Positions 16,124 to 25,986 of a stretch of DNA of 64,000 nucleotides are shown one piece after another. This DNA is from RHKX01 sp963839535 (GTDB taxonomy: Bacteria; Actinomycetota; Thermoleophilia; Solirubrobacterales; 70-9), in assembly GCA_963839535.1 (NCBI GenBank), contig CAWIVF010000006.1:186001-250000 (forward strand), read 5' to 3'. Position 1 is the first letter of the stretch. The number at the start of each line of letters is the position of its first letter. A program made the translations under genes and the position numbers. Below the pieces are notes generated by a model. It did not search any database. It saw only the letters and a program-made list of their open reading frames with translations, and had not been told where the DNA came from.

Positions 16124-18650
16124 CTAGCGGAGGCCGCCGAGGCGCAGGAAGGGCCTCAGGGTCTTCTTGCTCTTCGCGACCTCGCGGGAGGCGACGCCGA
16201 CGAACTCGATCCTGCCGTCCTCCACGCCGAAGACGTAGCGCCGCGACTTGATGCGCGACTTCTGGACGAAGACGCCGGCGCCGAGCCGCTTCGCGTCGGG
16301 GCCCAGGTGCGAGGCCTGGCCGCCCGGATGGATGCCCTGGATCCGGTGGGTGCGGGCGTCGCTTGCGATCAGCCCGACGCGAGGCTTCCTGGCAGTCCGT
16401 GAAGACGGCCGCGAGCTCGGCCTTCTTGTTGCTCTTGCCCTTGACGCAGTAGCGGTAGCTGCGCTTCGGCCGCTCCTCGGGCTGTCCCGCGCGCTTGAGC
16501 AGCTTGACCGGGTTCAGCTTGAAGCCGACCTTGCGGTAGCCGCCGGGCCGCATCCGGCCGCGGCGGCGCAGGCACTGGCGGTCCTGGACGCCGACGGCCC
16601 GCTCCCAGGTCTCGAGGTAGGCGTCGGTGGCCCCCGCCATGTCCTCGATGATCCGCTTGCCGCCGACGTGCTCGAGGTCGGCGACCCAATCGGCGTAGAG
16701 GCCGAAGTGGTCGATGCCGTCCTCGTTGAGGTCGAAGACCCGCTGGCCGGAGACCTGCCGGTCGAGCTCGACGCCCTTGTCGACCGGGGAGGTGAAGGGA
16801 TAGGGAAGCGGGTTCTCGGCGGCGTCGTCGCGGGGACCGGGCTGGCTGGAGAAGCCGTTCATGTCGTCGCCGAAGCCGAGGCCGAAGGGCCGGTGCGAGC
16901 CGGAGTCCTTCCAGAACTTCTTGTGCTCGCGCCACTTCTCGAGGTAGCCGTTCGCGTCGCTCTTCATCGCCGCGACGAAGCCGCCGAGCCCGTAGATGCG
17001 CTCGTAGCTCGGGATCGTCGGACCAGCTGTGGCTCGAGACGATGCCCTGGTAGTTGCGGGCGTCGAGCGTAGTTGAGCGCCTGCCTGCGGGCCCTGACGC
17101 TCATGTGATCGGGGTCGAAGAGCATCCCCCGCTCGATCATGTCGTCGAGGAAGTGCTCGCCGAGGTCGGTCAGGCCCCTGGGGTTGCAGACGGGGCCCTC
17201 GGGATAGACCGGGAGCGCCCCGGACGGGATCAGCTGCCGGATGATCGCCTCGAAGGCGCTGCCGGCCGGCACGGGGGTCGGCTGGCGGTCGTAGGGCTTG
17301 GAGGTGCACTTCTCCATCTGCCAGAAGCGGCCGGTGGCCTGGCGGTTGCCGACGTTGACGATCACGCCCTGCTCGTCGTTGTCGAAGGCGACCCCGCTGA
17401 GCGCGTTGTCGAACTTGTTGACCATCTCCATCTGGCGGACGCCGCGCTTGTAGTACTTCTCGAAGTCGGCGTCGATGCTCTTCGTGGTGCACTGCGGCTC
17501 GTCGTTGCGGAGGCCGCAGCCGAACGGCTCGGAGACCTCGATCCCCATGACGACCGCGAGCTTGCCCTCGTTGATCACGCGCCGGGCCTGGAAGGGGTTG
17601 CGGACGATCCGGAACCAGCCCTTGCCCGGGCCGCCGTACTGCGCGTCGACGTAGTCCTGGAGCTCGTAGATGTCGCGGATCTGCCGGTCGACGGCCTCCA
17701 TCTCGTCGCACGAGTAGATCTTGTGGGGGTTGACGAAGCAGAGCGCCGAGTTGTCGACCGCGAGGTTGACGACGAGGCGCAGCCCGGAGCGGTAGGTGCG
17801 CTCGAGCCAGCGGTAGTAGACGTTCTCGTGCGTGTAGCTCTCGTTGCTCGGGCCAGTCCACGAACGTCGGCCAGCCCTCGGGGTCGTGCATGTGGGTCGG
17901 GTCGCCGTAGGAGGCGATGTTCTCGACCAGGGCGCCCGAGCCGTTCGGGCGGTGGTAGGTGCAGTCCTCGAGGGCGCGTCGTCGATGCCGAGGGGGCTCC
18001 ACGGGCGGCCGCAGTGGAGGTTCCCGCCGAAGGACTCGAAGGCGAACATGTGCATGTGCGCGTCGACGAGGCCGCGGGTCTCGCCGTAGGGCGTGGCGCC
18101 CTTCTGCGGGTCGCCGACGAGGTTGAGCTCGGCCTCGGGGAACGGGATGCAGCCCTCGGCGGCCGCGAACTCGAACGGCAGCGCGTGGACCGGATTCACC
18201 AGGACCAGCTTGCCGTCGTCGTCGAGCGCGAGGGCCTTGCCGGTGGCGCCCGAGGTCACCGTGTAGCCGGTCCCCACGTAATGGACCCGCCAGTCGCCCG
18301 CCGGCGTCGCCTTCTCCGCGGGCACGACCTGCCCGCCGTCGGTGCTCAGGAAGTCGCCGTCGGAGCCGAGCATGAGGTAGGAGCCGAGGTCGGTCGCCTG
18401 CATCCGGAAGACCTCGGCCTCCTCGGGGAGCACGGCCGCGGCGTCGTAGCCGCGGCGCAGCGCGGCGACCTTGAGGGTGGTCGTCTGCGGCTGCAGGGTC
18501 GAGCATGCGCCGGCAAGGGCGAACTCCGCCTCGCTCGCGGCGCGGGCCTGAGCCTCGGCGTTGAGATCGGCGTGCCCGGCATGAGCGGGCGCAGCGGCGA
18601 GGATCGCGCAGCAGCGCCGCCAGCGCAAGCGTCGCAATGGTCCCCCGCAT
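16124..18650 (-). CDS. Large secreted M19-like (membrane dipeptidase-like) hydrolase (frame broken)
   Basis: About 840 residues in at least five frame segments, with breaks near 18605, 17980, 17860, 17025 and 16390. A signal peptide (RGTIATLALAALL...PAHA) is preceded by a GGGAGG ribosome site. Residues ~60-200 form a beta-rich region (YLMLGSDGDFLSTDGGQVV, VTSGATGKALALDDDGKL). The catalytic part begins GLVDAHMHMFAFESFGGNLHCG with a metal-binding H-x-H and later has GMLFDPDHMSVRARRQALNYA and GIVSSHSW, matching the M19 DVSHxS...xSHSN pattern. A C-terminal cysteine-containing domain (RSYRYCVKGKSNKKAELAAVF ... GVASREVAKSKKTLRPFL) follows. Probably an exported zinc amidohydrolase; substrate unknown. 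Confidence 0.72.
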
Positions 18651-18752
18651 CGATCCCTCCCAAGGCAGCCGCATGAAGGACACAACCTACCCGAGGTGTG
18701 CCGATCCGCACCACCCACAACCGTCGGCGCCAGTCGATGCGAAGATCGCAGG

Positions 18753-19187
18753 ATGAGGAAGGGCATGGGGATCGGCGCGGCGCTCCTGCTGCTGGGCATG
18801 GCGCCCGTCGGCTGCGGGGGCTCGGGGGGTGAGGTGGCGGCGGCTCCCGCGGAGTGCCTGGAGGGCTGGAACGAGGACGCCGTCGCCACGAACTTCGGCC
18901 GTCACGTCTACGACACCCACGAGTCCGCCCGGGCGCAGGTCGCGGTGATGGAGCCGAGCGCCTCGGCGCCCAACGTCGACGCGACCGGGGCGTGCGCGGT
19001 CGTCTTCGCCATTCCCGAATCGGACTCCGAGTACGGCGATGTCGGCCTGGTCGACAGCCAATTCGGCTGGGCCCAGATGCGCGAGCTGGCTCCGGGCGAC
19101 GAGACGGAGCTGGAGGCGATCCAGGCCGCGGCCTCGGCAGCGGCCAACGCCACCCTGTTCCCGGACGGGACGCTCGAGCCGAACTAG
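18753..19187 (+). CDS. Putative lipoprotein
   Basis: 144 residues from the ATG at 18753. The signal peptide MRKGMGIGAALLLLGMAPVG ends in a lipobox with cysteine 21 and a following CGGSGGEV linker. The mature part has two more cysteines (ECLEGWN, TGACAVVFAIPE) and an aromatic GDVGLVDSQFGWAQM stretch. I recognise no family. It is divergent from the M19-like gene (102-base gap) and convergent with ispH, whose stop lies two bases away. Confidence 0.68.
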   Translation: MRKGMGIGAALLLLGMAPVGCGGSGGEVAAAPAECLEGWNEDAVATNFGRHVYDTHESARAQVAVMEPSASAPNVDATGACAVVFAIPESDSEYGDVGLVDSQFGWAQMRELAPGDETELEAIQAAASAAANATLFPDGTLEPN

Positions 19188-19188
19188 C

Positions 19189-20157
19189 TCAACCGCGTGC
19201 GGCGATCTCCTGCCGGACCTTCTTGGGCAGCATGAAGCGGACGTTCTCGTCCATCGCCCGCAGCTCGGAGACGTCCTCGGTGCCGCGCGCGCGGAAGAAC
19301 TCGACCAGCTCGGTGACCAGCTCCTCGGGCGCGCTCGCGCCTGAGGTGATGCCGAGGACGTCGACGCCCTCCAGCCAGGCCTCCTCGACCTCGCCGGCGT
19401 TGTCGATCAGGTGCGAGGGGGTGCCGAGCTCGCGGGTGACGTCGACGAGCCGGTTGGAGTTCGAGGAGTTCTTCGACCCGACGACGAGGACGAGGTCGCA
19501 CTCGCGTGCGAGCTGCTTGACCGCGAGCTGGCGGTTCGTCGTCGCGTAACAGATGTCATCCGACTTCGGGGTGACCACGGCCGGGAACTTCTTGCGGACG
19601 CGGGCGATGATGTCGGCGGTCTCGTCGACCGAGAGGGTGGTCTGGGTGATCATCGCGACCCGCTCCGGATCCTCGACCACGAGCTCGTCGACGTCGGCCT
19701 CGCTCTCGACCAGGACGATCGAGTCGGGCGCCTCACCGGTGGTCCCCTCGACCTCCTCGTGGCCGCCGTGGCCGACGAGGATGATCGTGTAGCCGTCCTC
19801 GGCGAACCGCCGGGCCTCGACGTGGACCTTGGTCACGAGCGGGCAGGTGGCGTCGATCGTGCGCAGGTTGCGCTTGGCGGAGTTCTCATGGACCGAGGGG
19901 GCGACGCCGTGGGCGCTGAAGACGACGAGCTCGCCCTCCGGCACCTCGGTCTCCTCCTCGACGAAGATCGCCCCGCGCTTGGTCAGCTCGGAGACGACGT
20001 GCTTGTTGTGGACGATCTCCTTGCGGACGTAGACGGGCGCGCCGTTCTCCTCGAGGGCGTGCTCGACCGTCTGCACGGCGCGGTCGACCCCTGCGCAGTA
20101 GCCGCGCGGCGCTGCGAGGAGGACCTTCGAGGGGGCTCTGGTTGCGGTCTCGGGCAT
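19189..20157 (-). CDS. ispH: IspH, 4-hydroxy-3-methylbut-2-enyl diphosphate reductase
   Basis: 322 residues from the ATG at 20157 (a TTG nine bases earlier is less likely). Last step of the MEP isoprenoid pathway, a [4Fe-4S] enzyme. The three cluster cysteines are C21 in PRGYCAGVDRA, C105 in IDATCPLV and C203 in DDICYATTNRQ; the substrate-binding SAHGVAP, VGHGGHEEVEGTTGE and VGSKNSSNSNRL blocks are all present. The frame is intact and the length normal. It is a client of the SUF machinery encoded earlier in the window. The upstream RDD-protein gene on the same strand ends 33 bases before it. Confidence 0.97.
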   Translation of the reverse strand: MPETATRAPSKVLLAAPRGYCAGVDRAVQTVEHALEENGAPVYVRKEIVHNKHVVSELTKRGAIFVEEETEVPEGELVVFSAHGVAPSVHENSAKRNLRTIDATCPLVTKVHVEARRFAEDGYTIILVGHGGHEEVEGTTGEAPDSIVLVESEADVDELVVEDPERVAMITQTTLSVDETADIIARVRKKFPAVVTPKSDDICYATTNRQLAVKQLARECDLVLVVGSKNSSNSNRLVDVTRELGTPSHLIDNAGEVEEAWLEGVDVLGITSGASAPEELVTELVEFFRARGTEDVSELRAMDENVRFMLPKKVRQEIAARG

Positions 20158-20190
20158 GCCGCCCAAGGGTACCGAGGGCCCTCGCTCCGC

Positions 20191-21153
20191 CTAGCCCGGC
20201 TGGCCCGGGACGTCATTGACCGCCCACGGCGCCAGCGTGTGCTCGGCGTCGCGGACGACGTCGGTGTCCGCCATGCGGTCGTGCCATCCCCGGCGGCGAT
20301 CGGAGAAGAGGATCGCGATCAGCCCGAGCCCGAACGGGATGATCGCCAGCACGACGCCGACGAGCCGCTTCGTCGCCCGTCGGTGCCCGATCCTGGGGGT
20401 GCCGTGCCACTCGAGCCGGATCCCGATGAATCGCATCCCCGGCGTCTGGCCCTCGAGCGCCCAGAACCCCCCGAAATAGGTCGAGGCTGCCCACGCGTAG
20501 AGGAACATGACCGCTACGAGGGCGAGCGTGGAGAGGTCGCCGATGCTGTCGATCGAGGTGAGGGTCGTGAAGATCGTGCCGGCCAGCGCCGCGGCGCCGA
20601 AGAGAATCCCCCCGTCGACGGCCGTCGCCACGCCGCGGGTCGCCAGGCCGGCGCGGTCCGTCTCCCCGACGCGAGGCGGCTTGCGGGCGAGGGAGCGTGC
20701 GACGCGCTCGAGCGCATGGTCGAGCTTCATCGTCAGGTGACCGACCTGCCGTCCGAAGTCGGTGATCAATCCGAACCCCTGAGCGGCGACCGCCGCCCTG
20801 ATCTCCGGCGCCTCGGCGATCCGCTCGACCAGCATCTGCGCCTTGTCGCTCGCGAGGATGTCCTCCCAGACCCGATCGGCGACCTGGCTGTCGATGGCGC
20901 GCCTGATGGCCTCCTCGAGCTTCTCGTCATCGATGGACCGCTCGACCGCGGCCTGCAGGCGGCCGTCCGAGATGATGCGCTCGATCGCTTGGATCACGGC
21001 GTCGCTCTCGACCGTCCGGACGATCGTCTCCTCGACGACGCCGGCGATCGCGCGCTCCAGCCCGGTTGCCCCCGCGAGCCGCGAGGCAACCGACGCGCGC
21101 GGCGCCGACTCGGAGGGCGCCGCACCGTTGGCGGAGGCTGTTGGCTCTGCCAT
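20191..21153 (-). CDS. RDD-family membrane protein
   Basis: 320 residues from the ATG at 21153 (an in-frame ATG at 21186 is an alternative). The N-terminal ~170 residues are soluble, acidic and helical (AIERIISDGRLQAAVERSIDDEKLEEAIRRAI...), and the C-terminal half is an RDD domain with about four transmembrane helices: ATRGVATAVDGGILFGAAAL with the conserved Arg and Asp, LYAWAASTYFGGFWALEGQTPGMRFIGIRL and LVGVVLAIIPFGLGLIAILFSDRRRGWHDRMADT. Function of RDD proteins is generally unclear; some act in ion or solute exchange. It is divergent from the WS/DGAT gene. Confidence 0.85.
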   Translation of the reverse strand: MAEPTASANGAAPSESAPRASVASRLAGATGLERAIAGVVEETIVRTVESDAVIQAIERIISDGRLQAAVERSIDDEKLEEAIRRAIDSQVADRVWEDILASDKAQMLVERIAEAPEIRAAVAAQGFGLITDFGRQVGHLTMKLDHALERVARSLARKPPRVGETDRAGLATRGVATAVDGGILFGAAALAGTIFTTLTSIDSIGDLSTLALVAVMFLYAWAASTYFGGFWALEGQTPGMRFIGIRLEWHGTPRIGHRRATKRLVGVVLAIIPFGLGLIAILFSDRRRGWHDRMADTDVVRDAEHTLAPWAVNDVPGQPG

Positions 21154-21239
21154 CCCTTCCAGACTAACGCCGCGCAGGGCGGCCATCCAGTCGCTCCGGG
21201 ACCGTGGCGCAGCGAACCGCGGCGCGCTACGTTAAGACG

Positions 21240-22692
21240 ATGGCGCAGGGGCACATGGATCGGCTCACATCGATCGATGCCTCGTTCCTCTCGAACGAGT
21301 CGTCGACGAGCCACATGCACATCGGCGGAGTGACGATCTTCGAGGGGCCGCCGCCCTCCTACGACGACCTGCTCGACCACATCTCGGGGCGCCTGCACCT
21401 CGTCCCGCGCTACCGGCAGAAGCTCGCCGTCCCGCCGGTCGAGACCGGGCGGCCGTTCTGGATCGACGATCCGCAGTTCAACCTCGGCTACCACGTGCGC
21501 CACTCCGCCCTCCCCGCTCCCGGCGGCGAGGACGAGCTGCGCCGGATGGCGGCGCGCGTCTTCTCCCAGCAGCTCGACCGGCACAAGCCGCTCTGGGAGC
21601 TCTGGCTCGTCGAGGGCCTCCGCAAGAAGCGCTTCGCGCTGATCTCGAAGACTCACCATGCACTCGTCGACGGCGTCTCCGGGGTCGACATCGCGACGGT
21701 GCTCTTCGACGTCGAGCCGGTGCCCGCGAAGCTGCAGCCGGAGGAGCGAGTGGATTCCGCGGCCGCAGCCGTCGGGCGCCGCCCTGGCCGCCAAGGGGGT
21801 CGAGGACGTCGCCAAGGCGCCGGTCCGCCTCGCGCGGCGCGCCGCATCGGTCGCCGCCTCGCCGAAGAGCACCCTCAAGCAGGTGCAGCAGGCGGCCGAG
21901 GGCGTCGGCGAGGTCGCCTGGGAGTTCGCCAACCCGGCCCCCGACCTGCCGCTGAACGTCCCGATCGGCCCCCATCGCCGCTACGCCTGGGTGCGTGGCG
22001 ACCTGGCCGACTTCAAGCGGATCAAGCAGGAGCTCGGCGGGACGGTCAACGACGTGGTGCTGTGCGCGGTCGCCGGATCGCTGCGCCGCTGGCTGAAGGC
22101 GCGCGGAGTCCGCACCGAGGGCCTGGAGCTGCGCGCGCTCGTGCCGGTCTCGATCCGCGCCGGCGACCAGAAGGGCGCGCTCGGCAACCAGATCGCCGCG
22201 GTGCGCGGGCCGCTGCCGGTCTACGTCGAGGACCCCGTCGCTCGGCTGCGCACGGTCCGCGAGGCGATGGACGGGATCAAGTCCTCGAAGAAGGCGCTCG
22301 GCGCCGAGGTCATCTCGCGCTTCAACGACTTCGCGCCCCCCACCCTGCTCGCCCAGGCGGCGCGGATCAACTTCTCGACGCGGCTGTTCAACCTGATCGT
22401 CACGAACGTCCCCGGGCCTCAGTTCCCCCTCTACGTTCTCGGCCGCGAGCTGCTCGACATCTTCCCCGTCGCCTTCCTCCCGGAGAACCACGCCCTCGCG
22501 ATCGCGATCATGTCCTACAACGGCAAGATCGACTTCGGGCTGCTCGGGGACTACGACTCGATGGAGGACGTGACGCTGCTCGCCGAGGGGATCGAGGCGG
22601 AGATCAAGCAGCTGCTCGAGGCGGCGAAGCGCTCCGCCCGGGAATCGTCGGAGGCCGCCGCGGCCGCGGACCGCTCACCCAGCGCCTCATGA
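21240..22692 (+). CDS. WS/DGAT wax ester synthase / diacylglycerol acyltransferase (frame broken)
   Basis: About 483 residues. It transfers acyl groups from acyl-CoA to long-chain alcohols or diacylglycerol, making storage lipids. The start MAQGHMDRLTSIDASFLSNE and the active-site motif HHALVDG (HHxxxDG) in LISKTHHALVDGVSGVD are typical; downstream PVSIRAGDQKGALGNQ, NLIVTNVPGPQFPLY and the closing LAIAIMSYNGKIDFGLLGDY are conserved family blocks. The frame changes at about 21755-21772 between PEERVDSAAAA and SGAALAAKG. The stop overlaps the next start (ATGA). Confidence 0.9.
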
Positions 22693-22971
22693 GCGAGCGC
22701 GGGACCGGCCCCAGCCCCTTCAAGTACCACCTCGAGCTGACCCCCGCCCAGCTCAAGCTGACCCACACCGCGCTGCGCTCGCTCCTCGACGACTTCGGCC
22801 ACGAGCAGCCCGATCTGCACAAGGTCATCCGCGAGGTGCTGGACAAGCTGCCCGACGAGCACGCGATCCGGGCGATCCGGCTCGACGACGAGCTCGAGCG
22901 CGAGCTCGCCGACCGCGAGACGCCCCCTCCCCGGCCCCGCCGGGGACGAGCCGCCGGATTCCGTCGCCTAG
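22689..22971 (+). CDS. Small helical protein coupled to WS/DGAT
   Basis: Starts at an ATG overlapping the WS/DGAT stop (ATGA). The first ~80 residues are charged and helical: KYHLELTPAQLKLTHTALRSLLDDFGHEQPDLHKVIREVLDKLPDEHAIRAIRLDDELEREL. After about 22930 the original frame stays open to 23075 but looks non-coding; a one-base shift gives a natural ending PAGDEPPDSVA and a TAG at 22969, ten bases before a hairpin, so I end it there. No family recognised. Confidence 0.6.
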
Positions 22972-22980
22972 TAGATAACT

Positions 22981-23017
22981 CCGGCGGAATCCTCCGCTTC
23001 GCGTCCGGTTCCGCCGG
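22981..23017 (+). terminator. Hairpin after the WS/DGAT operon
   Basis: Nine-base perfect arms CCGGCGGAA / TTCCGCCGG around an 18-base GC-rich loop, ten bases after the proposed stop of the small helical protein. The place supports the shorter reading of that gene. Confidence 0.55.
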
Positions 23018-23101
23018 GAGGAGTGCCACCTGGACGGGAAGTCCTGCAGTCGGTTGCCTGGTCCTCAGCCCATGAAGGCCCGTCGCTAGCCTCCTCCGCC
23101 C

Positions 23102-23970
23102 ATGAGCCTCTCCGTCCAAATCGGCCTGCTGCTGTCGATCGCCACCGCGTTCTTCGGCGTCGTCGGCTTCCTCTACAAGCACCGCGGCGCCGCCGACTCG
23201 CCGCCGGTCGAGTGGGCGCACCCGATCCGGACCTCGCTCGCGCTGTTCCGCAACCGCTGGTACGTGCTCGGCATCGTGATCGCGATCGGCTCCTGGGTCT
23301 TCCACGTCGCCGCGCTGGCGCTGGCGCCGATCTCGCTGGTGCAGGCGGTGATCGCGGGCGGGCTGGTCCTGCTGACCGTGGTCGCGGATCGCCTCTTCGC
23401 CCACAGCGTCACCCGGCGGGAATGGATCGGGGTCGGCCTCGCCGCCGCCGGCCTCGCGTTCCTCGCCGCGACGCTGGAGGGCACCGGCGACAACGCCCAC
23501 TCCGACTACGAGGCGGCGACGCTGATCATCTTCCTGGTCGCGGTCATCGTCCTGGCGATCGGGGTCGCCGTCGTCGGCAGCCGCGGCCGCCACGTCGGGG
23601 TCGCCCTCGGCGCCTCGGCCGGGCTCTTCTGGGCCGCGTCGGACACGGCGATCAAGGCCCAGACGGGCACCTTCGGCGAGAACCTGGTCACGGTCTTCAT
23701 CCACCCCCTCGTCCTCCTCATCGTGGTCGCCTCGTTCATCGGCCTGACCGTCTCCGCGAAGAGCCTGCAGATGGGGAAGGCGGTGCCGGTGATCGCGATG
23801 ACCACCGTCGCCGCCAACACGCTGACGATCTCTCCGGGCCGATCGTCTTCGGCGATCCGGTCCCCGACGACTCGCTCGGGCTGATCGCCCGGGTCCTCGC
23901 CTTCGTCCTCGTGATCGGGGCCGCGGCGCTCACCCCGGCCCCCGTGCGCGCGGCTGAGTCGAGCGCCTAG
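23102..23970 (+). CDS. EamA/DMT-family transporter (frame broken near the end)
   Basis: About 289 residues with nine or ten transmembrane segments, for example VQIGLLLSIATAFFGVVGFLY, YVLGIVIAIGSWVFHVAALAL, ISLVQAVIAGGLVLLTVVADRLF and ALGASAGLFWAASDTAI. The arrangement with the conserved 'LAP.SLVQA..AG.L' helix fits the drug/metabolite transporter superfamily. The frame changes at about 23830-23838; the second frame continues SGPIVFGDPVPDDSLGLIARVLAFVLVIGAAAL, a proper last helix, ending at 23970. Substrate unknown. Confidence 0.85.
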
Positions 23971-23982
23971 CGGCGCTTGCGC

Positions 23983-24115
23983 TCAGCCATCGCTGAGCGC
24001 CTCCACTCCCTCCCGCCACCCCTCCTCACGGTGGAAGAAGTCCCAGACCTCGACCACGTTGCCCTCGGGATCCTCGACGTAGAGGGAGCGGTCGCCGCCC
24101 CGGGCTGCTGCCCAG
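23983..24115 (-). pseudogene. C-terminal remnant of a VOC/glyoxalase-family protein
   Basis: About 43 codons on the minus strand reading AARGGDRSLYVEDPEGNVVEVWDFF and ending at 23983. The RSLYVEDPEGNVVEVW strand pair is the signature C-terminal beta-alpha-beta end of glyoxalase/VOC proteins, but no N-terminal half precedes it; upstream is the intact methyltransferase stop 26 bases away. It is therefore a truncated relic, or evidence of a deletion or misassembly here. Confidence 0.55.
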
Positions 24116-24140
24116 CCCGGAGGGCGGCAATCGCCTCGGC

Positions 24141-25031
24141 TCAGGCGGGATTGACCGCGGTGGCGATCCAGACCGACGCGCGGCTGACGACCGAGCCGTC
24201 GGGACGGAGCCAATCGCCGAAGCGCTCGGCGACCGCCTGCGCGATCTCGGGGCGACGGCTCTCGCCGTGCTCGCCGTTGAGCCGGATCAGCTCCGCGCCC
24301 GGACCGATCGCGAGGAAGGCGTCGACGGCCTCGTCGAGGTCCGCCCCCATCATGTAGTCGAAGTCGGAGAGGTGCAGATCGATGTCCTCGAAGCCGGCGG
24401 CCTCGAGGATCCCGGTGAGCGTCTCGGGATTGCCGAGCGAGAACGGTCCGGGCCCGCAGGTGTCGGCCTCGTACTCGTCGGGCCGGGAGAGGAAGCGCTG
24501 CACGACCGCCTCGGTCTCCGCCCAGATCGGGCTCTCGTCCTTGCGCCGCCAGCAGATCTTGCAGAGGGTGCCGCCGGGCTTGAGCGCGCCGCGGATCGCC
24601 CGCATGGCCGGGACGGGATAGGCGAAGAACTGGGTCCCCATCCGGGAGAAGGCGTAGTCGTGGACCGGCTCCCACTCCGCCGTCTGCGCGTCGGAGACCT
24701 CGAATTCGACGTTCTCGACCCCGGCCTCGGCGGCCTCCCGGCGGGCGTCCTCGATGAAGTTGGGCGAGGAGTCGGTACCGAGGACGAAGCCGTCGGAGCC
24801 CACGATCCCGGCCAGCTGCTGGGTCGTCTCGCCGAAGCCGCAGCCGATGTCGATGCAGCGTCCGCCCGGCGGCGGTGCGCCGCGCTCGAAGGCCTCCGCG
24901 GTGACGGCGTCCAGCGCCCCCACGAACACCTCGCGGTTCTGCTTCCACCGCTCGTAGAGGACCGTGTCCCAAGCACGCACGGCCTCCTCGTTCCCCGGCG
25001 CTACCGCCCCGGCGGATCCTGGTGGGGTCAT
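24141..25031 (-). CDS. Class I SAM-dependent methyltransferase
   Basis: 296 residues, intact. Motif I is CIDIGCGFGETTQQLAGIVG (residues ~58-77), motif II VLGTDSSPNF, then FEVSDAQTAEWEPVHDYAFS and the acceptor-side helix MRAIRGALKPGGTLCKICW. These are the Rossmann-fold methyltransferase core elements; the acceptor (small molecule, lipid or protein) cannot be deduced. It starts at an ATG 49 bases downstream of the SufT-like gene on the same strand, so the two may be cotranscribed. Confidence 0.85.
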   Translation of the reverse strand: MTPPGSAGAVAPGNEEAVRAWDTVLYERWKQNREVFVGALDAVTAEAFERGAPPPGGRCIDIGCGFGETTQQLAGIVGSDGFVLGTDSSPNFIEDARREAAEAGVENVEFEVSDAQTAEWEPVHDYAFSRMGTQFFAYPVPAMRAIRGALKPGGTLCKICWRRKDESPIWAETEAVVQRFLSRPDEYEADTCGPGPFSLGNPETLTGILEAAGFEDIDLHLSDFDYMMGADLDEAVDAFLAIGPGAELIRLNGEHGESRRPEIAQAVAERFGDWLRPDGSVVSRASVWIATAVNPA

Positions 25032-25080
25032 CCCAGCGAGCCTAGCCGCTGAACCCCTGGCTGCGCCAGCCCTTCGGCCG

Positions 25081-25395
25081 CTAGAAGCCGAGTGCGAACT
25101 TGGCGTCTTCGGACATCATCTCCGGAGACCAGGGTGGGTCGAAGACCATCTTCGGATAGACGTTCGCCACCCCGTCGATGTCGCCGACGAACTCCTTCAT
25201 CTGCTCCGAGACCTGGGGGCCGATCGGGCAGGCGGGAGTGGTGAGGGTGAAGGTCACGTAGACCTCCTTCTCCTCCTCGATCTCGACGTCGTAGACGAGG
25301 CCGAGGGAGACGAAGTCGAGACCCAGCTCCGGGTCGATGACCTCCTCGAGCGCCTCGTAGACGTCTTCGGTGGTGACTTTCGTTGCCTCAGTCAT
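25081..25395 (-). CDS. SufT-like MIP18/DUF59 Fe-S maturation factor
   Basis: 104-residue member of the MIP18/DUF59 (metal-sulfur cluster assembly) family. The conserved block is YEALEEVIDPELGLDFVSLGLVYDVEI and the functional cysteine in LTTPACPIGPQVSEQM, followed by KMVFDPPWSP, the hallmark ending of this family. These proteins help deliver Fe-S clusters to targets and usually sit inside SUF operons; here the gene lies about 15 kb away from sufD. Frame intact. Confidence 0.93.
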   Translation of the reverse strand: MTEATKVTTEDVYEALEEVIDPELGLDFVSLGLVYDVEIEEEKEVYVTFTLTTPACPIGPQVSEQMKEFVGDIDGVANVYPKMVFDPPWSPEMMSEDAKFALGF

Positions 25396-25458
25396 GACCT
25401 CACCGTAGCGAACCGCGCCGGTGGCGAGGCCGAGGCGCCTCGCTACGCTGCGCCACCG

Positions 25459-25986
25459 ATGCCGCTGCTGTTCCTGCTCTTCATCGTCGTCCCGATCGCG
25501 GAGCTCTACGTGATCATCCAGGTCGGCCAGGCGATCGGATTGATCCCGACCCTCGTGCTGCTGCTCGCCGACGCACTCCTGGGCGCGGCCCTCGCCCGCT
25601 CCCAGGGTCGCGCCACCTGGCGCCGCTTCAACGAGGCGCTGGCGGCGGGCAGGCCGCCGGCGAAGGAGGTCTTCGACGGCGCCGCGGTCATCCTCGGCGG
25701 CGCCCTGCTGCTCAGCCCCGGCTTCATCACCGACCTCGTCGGGCTCTCGCTGCTGCTCCCGCCGACGCGCGCCCTGCTGCGCAAGTTCGTCGTCAAGGGC
25801 GCCCGCCGCGTCGGCCCCGCCCGGCCCCTGTTCTTCATCTACGACCGCAGCGCCGGCGCCTCGCGGGGCCCCGGCCCCTCCCCCACGCCACCGGGGCCGG
25901 CCCGAGGCAGGGACTACGACGTCGAGGGCAGCGCCAGGGAGATTCCCGACGACCCCGGGGAGCTCGGGCCGGGCCGGAATGGCTGA
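25459..25986 (+). CDS. FxsA-family membrane protein
   Basis: 175 residues. Four or five hydrophobic segments, LFLLFIVVPIAELYVIIQV, LIPTLVLLLADALLGAALA and VILGGALLLSPGFITDLVGL, with the central RSQGRATWRRFNEALAAGRPPAKEVFDG, match the FxsA/YtpI family whose exact role is unknown (in E. coli it alters exclusion of phage T7 by F). The C-terminal tail is proline- and charge-rich. Its stop overlaps the start of the next gene by eight bases. Confidence 0.9.
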   Translation: MPLLFLLFIVVPIAELYVIIQVGQAIGLIPTLVLLLADALLGAALARSQGRATWRRFNEALAAGRPPAKEVFDGAAVILGGALLLSPGFITDLVGLSLLLPPTRALLRKFVVKGARRVGPARPLFFIYDRSAGASRGPGPSPTPPGPARGRDYDVEGSAREIPDDPGELGPGRNG

